Below, one piece after another: positions 58,466 through 64,000 of a DNA stretch of 64,000 nucleotides. Position 1 is the first letter of the stretch; each line of letters begins with the position of its first letter. The position numbers and the translations under genes were made by a program. This DNA comes from Gammaproteobacteria bacterium (lineage in GTDB: Bacteria > Pseudomonadota > Gammaproteobacteria > Steroidobacterales > Steroidobacteraceae): assembly GCA_025359565.1 (NCBI GenBank), contig JANYFY010000016.1, positions 1 through 64,000 on the forward strand, written 5' to 3'. The notes beneath the pieces are model-generated. The model made no database searches and was not told the origin of the DNA. It worked only from the letters and a program-made list of their open reading frames with translations.

Positions 58466-60655
58466 TCAGTTGGGTTTTTTTGCGGATTCCTGCGCTCGGT
58501 ATGCAAGCCAGCTTTGCTCAATCAGATAACTATGAATGTTATCGGCGTCTTGTTCGCTAAGTAAATCGTCAAAGCGCTCCATGCCATTTGCGCCCAGTGC
58601 GCCACGTAAAACTATTTCTTTAAAAGCCTGATGTAGCCCGGCGTTTAGCTTGCGAAGATCAGGAGTGCTGCTGGGTCCTAAAACGTGGCAGCGCGAGCAT
58701 TCTTCGATAAATTTCAATTCGCCTGCTTTGATTTCGGCGGCGCTGGCGCTTTGTGCAGGCGGTGGAAAAAATGGCTCATCGATACGCAGTGCTGGCGTAG
58801 GGACAAAAGCTCCACCTAGCTTGAATGCGATGATGCGATTCATGTTTTGATACTTTAGTGCGGCGCTGTGCGGAGGGATGGGTCCCACCGTAATAGCGGC
58901 GCCGCCATAACCGACCTGTACTGCGACGAATTGTTCGCCATTAATGGCATAGGTCATTGGGGCAGCCATGATATGGCTTCCTGTTTGAATGGTTTTCAGG
59001 ACCTTACCGGTGTCGGCGGCATAAACCCAGAGTTCCCCATTCCCGCGCCCTTGAAACACCAGATTGCCAGCGGTTGACATTATCCCGCCGTCGTAACCTC
59101 TGACTCCCGTAGAAGTCTCGTGCTCCCAGACGGTTTTTTGCGCCACTGGATCCCATGCACGTATGAGTTCTCTTACGGGGTTTACATTGCGACTAGCCTT
59201 AATGTCGTTGAGGTCGGGTACGGGTCCGTATAAGCGCTTCATATCGGCGGCATCATAGGTATCGTCCGGTATCACCCCATTGACGGTAAAAAATCCGTCC
59301 AGATATTTCATTGAACCGCCGTTATGTAGCATATCAATCCAAACGCTCGAAACGTCAAGCGCGGGGATATAGACGAGCTTTGTTAACTGGCTATAGGACA
59401 TTGGATTCCAGGTGTGTCCGCCAGCCCAGGATGGATAAATGTTTTTGGGCGACGAATACCAATCAGCTTGTGAAGTTAGCTTCGGCCGACCGGTTTTCAA
59501 ATCAACGCCCGAGGCCCAGTTCACATAGGTGTAATTATTGGCAGACAGCAGTTTGCCAGTTTTACGGTTGAGAACGTAGAAAAATCCGTTCTTTGACGCT
59601 TGCATGATGACTGGTTCGCGTTTCCCATTTAAGCTGATTTGCGCAAGGATCATTTTCTGGACGGAATCAAAATCCCAACTGTCGCGCGGTGTGGTTTGGT
59701 AGTACCACGCCATCCTGCCCGTTTTTGCGTGTAAGGCAATTATGGAGGCGGTGTATAGCGCGTCTAATTTCGCAGCGCCCAATTGCCTTAAGTCATAAGG
59801 TGCGGCGTTAGCTGTACCAAAGTACACGAGATCCAAATCCGGATCATAAGAAAATCCGTCCCAGGCGGTGCCACCGCCTTGGTAGACTGCATTTCGATGT
59901 ATATCCCAGGTCTTGGCAGCGGCAGCAAGTTCTGGATTTTCGAAAGGCTGCCCTACGGCGGGTGGAACTGTATAGAAGCGCCATTTAAATGCGCCGGTTT
60001 CAAGGTCGTAGGCAGAGACATAGCCGCGAACACCACCACGCCCCATATCGGAGCCACTATTGCCGATGACTACTACCTTTCCCGCCACCTGGGGAGCTCC
60101 GGTGCTGGAATAGGGAAGCGAATGGTCAGTAATAGTGTCCGCCTCCCAAATTTTTTGACCAGTTGCGGCATTTATAGCATGTAATTTGCCATCTACCGCC
60201 GCCACATAGACTCGGCCTTGCCATACCGCGACGCCACGATTAACAAGATCGCAGCACGGATTTCGTGCTGCCGATTGAGTCGCCTTAGGATCGTAACGCC
60301 ATAATTCACGGCCGGTAGCGGCATCGATGGAATATACATAGCCCCAAGTGCCAGAGGTGTACATGACGCCGTCAATGACTATGGGCGTCGCTTCCTGGCC
60401 GCGCTGCGGGCTTCCCAGGTCGTAGTCCCACGCAAAGCCCAGCTTCGTAACATTTCCAGCATCAATGGATTTAAGGGGCGAGAAATAACTACCCTCTTGA
60501 TCTCGACCGCCGGTGAACCAGTTTTGCGGTTCAGTAGCGGCCGCTTGGAGTCGAGTGTTGTCGACTGCCCCGGGTGCTGGCGGGGTTACCCCTACGGAAA
60601 CCGACACTGACGCCGTGGCCATTATCAACGCTGTTAGCCAGGAAAGAGTCTTCAT
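58466..60655 (-). CDS. PQQ-dependent quinohemoprotein alcohol dehydrogenase
   Basis: From ATG 60655 the protein has 729 residues: a signal peptide, an eight-bladed propeller with repeated GxxxW motifs, and a C-terminal cytochrome c domain with CSRCH. The adjacent cysteines that form the active-site disulfide are Cys134-Cys135 (NPCCD). The catalytic Asp is in DSWDFDS (Asp328); the residue two further on is Asp330, which in XoxF-type enzymes marks lanthanide use. Typical oxidation of a primary alcohol in the periplasm is expected. The frame is open to 60679, overlapping the regulator gene; ATG 60655 avoids this. No PQQ biosynthesis genes are in the window. Confidence 0.88.
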   Translation of the reverse strand: MKTLSWLTALIMATASVSVSVGVTPPAPGAVDNTRLQAAATEPQNWFTGGRDQEGSYFSPLKSIDAGNVTKLGFAWDYDLGSPQRGQEATPIVIDGVMYTSGTWGYVYSIDAATGRELWRYDPKATQSAARNPCCDLVNRGVAVWQGRVYVAAVDGKLHAINAATGQKIWEADTITDHSLPYSSTGAPQVAGKVVVIGNSGSDMGRGGVRGYVSAYDLETGAFKWRFYTVPPAVGQPFENPELAAAAKTWDIHRNAVYQGGGTAWDGFSYDPDLDLVYFGTANAAPYDLRQLGAAKLDALYTASIIALHAKTGRMAWYYQTTPRDSWDFDSVQKMILAQISLNGKREPVIMQASKNGFFYVLNRKTGKLLSANNYTYVNWASGVDLKTGRPKLTSQADWYSSPKNIYPSWAGGHTWNPMSYSQLTKLVYIPALDVSSVWIDMLHNGGSMKYLDGFFTVNGVIPDDTYDAADMKRLYGPVPDLNDIKASRNVNPVRELIRAWDPVAQKTVWEHETSTGVRGYDGGIMSTAGNLVFQGRGNGELWVYAADTGKVLKTIQTGSHIMAAPMTYAINGEQFVAVQVGYGGAAITVGPIPPHSAALKYQNMNRIIAFKLGGAFVPTPALRIDEPFFPPPAQSASAAEIKAGELKFIEECSRCHVLGPSSTPDLRKLNAGLHQAFKEIVLRGALGANGMERFDDLLSEQDADNIHSYLIEQSWLAYRAQESAKKPN

Positions 60656-60659
60656 CTTC

Positions 60660-61328
60660 TTAATCCTCATCGTTCGCATAAATGATCAGCGATAACATTT
60701 TAATGGGTACTTTTTCCAGAAGTTCGGGCCCGTGAGCAACTTCGCCACGAAAGGTTAACGTGTCTCCCGGCCGCAGTACATACGTGTGGCGACCATGTCG
60801 ATAATGAATTATGCCTGAAAGCATATGGATAAACTCAATGCCGGGGTGCTGAAAGCCTGGGAACACTTCGCTGCGATCATTAAAGGTCACCAAAAAAGGC
60901 TCAAAAATTTTACGTGGGCCGCGCTGCGCGGCTAGTAGGTGATAGGTATGGCCTCGTCGAGTGCCACTACGTACCGTCTCTAGGCCTTCACCGGCACGAA
61001 TTAATTGAGCACCGCCATCATCGGTGCCCACGCGTTGCATAAGCATAGCCGCAGTGATGCCAAGCGCGGCGGCTAGCGCAACTATGGTCTCAAGACTGGG
61101 AGAGACTTGGCCGGTCTCAAGTCGACTTAGCATCGCGCTGCTGATGTCAGCGCGATGTGCAACGTCGTTCAGTGTGAGGTTCTGGCTTTCGCGCAATCGG
61201 CGTGCCGTGCGCCCAAGATCTACGGCGGGACTTGCAGCGCGCTCCAAAATAGCGGCCGCGCTACGCAAAATGGGCCTTAAATTGCGTTTTTGACCGGCAG
61301 AACGAGTTTTACGCGTCAATGTAGGCAT
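60660..61328 (-). CDS. XRE-type helix-turn-helix regulator with C-terminal cupin
   Basis: A 222-residue regulator. The helix-turn-helix is at about residues 42-97 (LRESQNLTLNDVAHRADISSAMLSRLETG), the cupin barrel at about 145-215 (HPGIEFIHMLSGIIHYRHGRHTYVLRPGDTLTF). Such proteins sense small molecules such as amines or sugars. It is divergent from soxB and stands 4 nt upstream of the PQQ gene, so it could control either side. Two inverted repeats lie in the divergent gap. Confidence 0.87.
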   Translation of the reverse strand: MPTLTRKTRSAGQKRNLRPILRSAAAILERAASPAVDLGRTARRLRESQNLTLNDVAHRADISSAMLSRLETGQVSPSLETIVALAAALGITAAMLMQRVGTDDGGAQLIRAGEGLETVRSGTRRGHTYHLLAAQRGPRKIFEPFLVTFNDRSEVFPGFQHPGIEFIHMLSGIIHYRHGRHTYVLRPGDTLTFRGEVAHGPELLEKVPIKMLSLIIYANDED

Positions 61329-61385
61329 TGCACAATACGCAATTCAGTTTGCTCCACAGTTAAATTTTGTGCTTATATTCGCACA
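61327..61385. promoter_or_regulatory. Candidate operators between the XRE-cupin gene and soxB
   Basis: Two inverted repeats: ATTGC/GCAAT (61327-61331 and 61339-61343, spacer 7), overlapping the regulator start codon, and TGTGC/GCACA (61368-61372 and 61381-61385, spacer 8), 25 bp upstream of soxB. Both are plausible binding sites for the divergent regulator. Confidence 0.45.
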
Positions 61386-61409
61386 CTTGAGTTTTTTAAT
61401 TAAGGCCTT

Positions 61410-62651
61410 ATGCCCTATCGATTGTTGCGGTTTGCGATGTCCAGGAAACACCCGGAACCACGGATGTTTACTCGTCATGACACTTTGAAGCCGGGTTACG
61501 ACGTCGTGATTATCGGCGCGGGTGGTCATGGGCTGGCTGCGGCTTACTATCTGGCGCGTGACCATGGAATTCAAAATGTGGCGGTATTGGATAAAGGGTA
61601 TCTCGGTGGTGGTAATACTGGCCGTAATACCACTATCATTCGCTCCAATTACTTAACCCCGGAGGGAGTTAAGTTTTATGATGAAAGCGTTCGCTTGTGG
61701 CAGGATTTGGCTGAAGATTTTGATTTAAATTTGTTCTATTCAACGCGTGGACATTTCACGCTGGCACACACGGATTCAGCGATGCGTACTATGCGCTGGC
61801 GTGCCGAAGTCAATAAGCACTTCGGTGTACGGTCGGAAGCCGTAGATGCTGCCTTTGTAAAACGCGCAATACCTAGCATTGACCTTAGCTGCGGTGGACA
61901 CGCTCCGATTCTAGGCGCTTTGTTTCATGCGCCAGGAGCCATAGCACGCCATGATGCTGTGGCCTGGGGATATGGTCGAGGAGCCGACAGGCGCGGTGTG
62001 GAAATTCACCAACAGACGGAGGTCACCGGTATTCGTGTCCAAGCGGGTAGGGTCGCTGGTGTTGAAACGACACGCGGCTTTATTGGGACTTCGCGTGTGC
62101 TATGCGCAGTCGCTGGTTTCACTCCGCGAATACTCGATATGGTGGGTTTGAGTACGCCCATCTACGTGCATCCGTTGCAAGCTATGGTCTCTGAGCCTAT
62201 TAAGGCTTGGCTCGATCCCATTGTTGTTTCTGGCTCGTTACATGTCTATGTGTCTCAGACTGCACGAGGCGAGCTTGTGATGGGCGCATCGCTTGATCCC
62301 TATGAGTTGCATAGTACCCGTTCAACCTTGGATTTCGCTGAAAATCTTAGCGCTCACATGCTCGACATGTTTCCGTTTCTCTGTGAGGTAAAAGTCAATC
62401 GGCAATGGGCTGGACTTGCCGATATGACCCCGGACTTCGCCCCAATTATGGGCGTCACGCCGGTGGATGGTTTCTACATTGATGCCGGATGGGGCACTTG
62501 GGGTTTCAAGGCAACGCCTGTATGCGGCAAGACGATGAGCCATACGCTTGCAACGGGGCGGAATCACGAGTTGATTGAGGGCTTTACGATAGATCGATTT
62601 GCACGTTACCAGCTCACCGGTGAAAAAGGTGCGGCTTCGGTCGGTCATTAA
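61410..62651 (+). CDS. soxB: Sarcosine oxidase beta subunit
   Basis: A 413-residue flavoprotein subunit of heterotetrameric sarcosine oxidase. FAD motif IIGAGGHGLAAAYYLA, the GGGNTGRNTTIIRSNY signature, and the FMN-attachment region IARHDAVAWG are all clear. The complex converts sarcosine (or a related N-methyl amine) to glycine and formaldehyde or methylene-tetrahydrofolate. It starts the soxBDA run. ATG 61410 aligns with the usual N-terminus. Confidence 0.9.
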   Translation: MPYRLLRFAMSRKHPEPRMFTRHDTLKPGYDVVIIGAGGHGLAAAYYLARDHGIQNVAVLDKGYLGGGNTGRNTTIIRSNYLTPEGVKFYDESVRLWQDLAEDFDLNLFYSTRGHFTLAHTDSAMRTMRWRAEVNKHFGVRSEAVDAAFVKRAIPSIDLSCGGHAPILGALFHAPGAIARHDAVAWGYGRGADRRGVEIHQQTEVTGIRVQAGRVAGVETTRGFIGTSRVLCAVAGFTPRILDMVGLSTPIYVHPLQAMVSEPIKAWLDPIVVSGSLHVYVSQTARGELVMGASLDPYELHSTRSTLDFAENLSAHMLDMFPFLCEVKVNRQWAGLADMTPDFAPIMGVTPVDGFYIDAGWGTWGFKATPVCGKTMSHTLATGRNHELIEGFTIDRFARYQLTGEKGAASVGH

Positions 62652-62662
62652 AGTATGAATAC

Positions 62663-62947
62663 ATGAAACTGTTGGTTTGTCCCCTCAATGGACCTCGCCC
62701 GGTGACGGAATTCGCGTACGGAGGTGAAGTACGCGTGAGCCCCGATCCGGATGCCTGCAGTGATGCAGAATGGGGTAATTATGTATTTAACCGATCCGGA
62801 TCACCGGGTCAAAAATATGAGTGGTGGTGTCATGCTGCCTCTGGTTTTTGGTTTATTGCGCTACGTGATACCACCACTGACTTAGTCATTGCGACCTATC
62901 CAGCTGAGTTTGTGCAAACCGGATTTAGTCGGGTCCGACCGCAATGA
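62663..62947 (+). CDS. soxD: Sarcosine oxidase delta subunit, zinc ligands mostly lost
   Basis: A 94-residue SoxD with family pattern GPRPVTEFAYGGE and RDTTTDLVIATYPA. In classical SoxD a zinc is held by CPxC and a His/Cys pair; here the first motif is CPLN and the later Cys is missing near CHAASGFWF. I recall other SoxD-like proteins with this form. Its TGA overlaps the soxA ATG as ATGA. Confidence 0.87.
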   Translation: MKLLVCPLNGPRPVTEFAYGGEVRVSPDPDACSDAEWGNYVFNRSGSPGQKYEWWCHAASGFWFIALRDTTTDLVIATYPAEFVQTGFSRVRPQ

Positions 62948-64000
62948 TGTACCGCCTTGCTCCTCATGCCGATGAATGGATCGATCGGTCGATAATTGTG
63001 AACTTCTTCTTTGAAGGCAAGGAATGTCAAGGATACGAAGGCGACACTATCTCGTCAGCTTTGGTCGCAGCCGGGGTACCTTTTCTCGGTCGAAGCTTCA
63101 AATATCATCGGCCCCGCAGCCTGTTGTCGTTCAGTAACCATGACAGTAATACGTTATTTCAGGTGGGAGAGGTTCCCAATGTTCGCGGTGACGTGACGCC
63201 GCTTCGCGCCGGCATGCGAGTGTCGGCTATTAATACTTTCGGCGGTTTAAGCAAGGATAGGGCGCGGGTATTAGACCGTTTAAGTAGCTTTTTACCGGTC
63301 GGTTTTTATTATAAAGCGTTTCATTCTAAGCGCCTTTTCCCACATTGGGAGCGCATGTTTCGCGCCTTGACCGGTTTAGGCCGAGTGTCGCTCGACGCAC
63401 CACGAAAATTCACCGCAAAGCGCTATGCTTTTTGCGACGTGTTGGTCGTCGGTGCCGGGGCTAGCGGTCTATCGGCAGCACTCGCGGCCGCCGCTGCGGG
63501 CGCGCACGTAGCTTTAGTGGATGAGTCATTACAAGGTGGAGGTATCACACCACTGAGAACGCCAAACTCAACGTTAGAGGCGTTGCTGCGGAAGTTAAGT
63601 CAATCCGACAAGATTACATTTTATTCTGCAACTGTAGCTGCAGGGTATTACGCTGACCATTGGCTAGCACTTGCTGAGCCACTACGAATGACAAAAATGC
63701 GCGCTAAGGCAGTGGTGTTTGCAACCGGCGTGATTGAGCAACCCGCAGTGTTTCGCAACAACGATTTGCCAGGCGTGATGCTGGCCTCAGCGGCGCTTCG
63801 ATTGCTTGCGTGTTATCGCATTGCGCCGGGGCGAACCATTGTTATTGTTGCTGCGAATCGGGAGGCGTACGAGGCATGTTTAGAATTAGTCGCAAATTCG
63901 TTGCGGGTTGCGGCAATTCTTGAATTGCGTTCTACTTTGCAGCACTCCTTGGAGGACCTGAAACTCGCTCGACGATGTGAAGATCTTGGCGTCAAAATTT
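62944..64000 (+). CDS. soxA: Sarcosine oxidase alpha subunit, N-terminal part, cut by the window end
   Basis: The frame from ATG 62944 is open to the last base (352 codons). It begins with a 2Fe-2S-like fold lacking cysteines (EGDTISSALVAAGVPFLGRSFKYHRP), as in SoxA, then an FAD/NAD(P)-binding domain (VLVVGAGASGLSAALAAAAAGA). SoxA is usually about 950-1000 residues, so the folate-binding C-terminal half lies beyond the window, where soxG is also expected. The ATG overlaps the soxD stop. Confidence 0.88.
   Translation, partial: MMYRLAPHADEWIDRSIIVNFFFEGKECQGYEGDTISSALVAAGVPFLGRSFKYHRPRSLLSFSNHDSNTLFQVGEVPNVRGDVTPLRAGMRVSAINTFGGLSKDRARVLDRLSSFLPVGFYYKAFHSKRLFPHWERMFRALTGLGRVSLDAPRKFTAKRYAFCDVLVVGAGASGLSAALAAAAAGAHVALVDESLQGGGITPLRTPNSTLEALLRKLSQSDKITFYSATVAAGYYADHWLALAEPLRMTKMRAKAVVFATGVIEQPAVFRNNDLPGVMLASAALRLLACYRIAPGRTIVIVAANREAYEACLELVANSLRVAAILELRSTLQHSLEDLKLARRCEDLGVKI

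Overview
The window is a gene-dense stretch of a gammaproteobacterial chromosome. The best fit is the Xanthomonadales or a neighbouring order, but this is inferred from gene content and not from any marker phylogeny. Supporting signs are the accD-folC-dedD-cvpA-purF order, fimV next to truA, psd-epmA facing efp, an lpxH-cyclophilin-gltX-cysS run, a FimX-type regulator and a xanthomonadin-like pigment locus. No insertion sequence, prophage, CRISPR array, rRNA or tRNA gene was seen. There is no gene-free gap over about 215 bp.

Layout. (1) 1-5629: edge of an aryl-polyene (xanthomonadin-like) cluster. It holds a partial acyl carrier protein, a methyltransferase, a glycosyltransferase, an acyltransferase, a MipA/OmpV outer-membrane protein, a chorismatase (3-hydroxybenzoate synthase type) and a flavin halogenase. 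(2) 5646-13423: polyamine uptake and gamma-glutamyl catabolism (puuB, puuD, puuA, potFGHI-like). (3) 13420-19779: a giant FAD/Fe-S oxidoreductase, a Cys/Met-type PLP enzyme and isocitrate dehydrogenase. (4) 19897-24046: a DUF4382-like lipoprotein candidate and a PlpD-type patatin with an outer-membrane barrel. (5) 24064-28571: a small conserved protein and topoisomerase IV (parE, parC). (6) 28573-34062: fimX, efp, epmA, psd and prmB. (7) 34065-44820: aroC, an usg-type dehydrogenase homologue, fimV, truA, accD, folC, dedD, cvpA and purF. (8) 44835-54173: a Ser/Thr kinase with a pseudo-receiver, lpxH, cyclophilin, gltX, cysS, glpD, an SPFH protein and ndh. (9) 54305-58463: IclR and MerR regulators, a frameshifted short-chain dehydrogenase and a Bcr/CflA exporter. 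(10) 58466-64000: a PQQ quinohemoprotein dehydrogenase, an XRE-cupin regulator and soxBDA of a heterotetrameric sarcosine oxidase, with soxA cut by the window end.

How the parts fit. Chorismate made by AroC can feed the chorismatase, whose 3-hydroxybenzoate would prime the aryl polyene; the halogenase and methyltransferase could decorate it and the glycosyltransferase and acyltransferase attach it to a membrane lipid. The Pot transporter imports putrescine-like amines for PuuA, PuuB and PuuD. EpmA lysylates the EF-P encoded opposite it. FimX and FimV point to type IV pili. NDH-2, GlpD, the PQQ enzyme and the DUF3683 protein probably feed electrons to the respiratory chain.

The most unusual points are: truA has no ATG/GTG/TTG start after the fimV stop; a short-chain dehydrogenase is broken by one extra T in a run of seven; psd and prmB have overlapping divergent start codons; the PQQ dehydrogenase carries a lanthanide-type Asp-x-Asp motif; several operon joints use TTGA stop/start overlaps; and most convergent gene pairs abut or overlap with no room for terminators.
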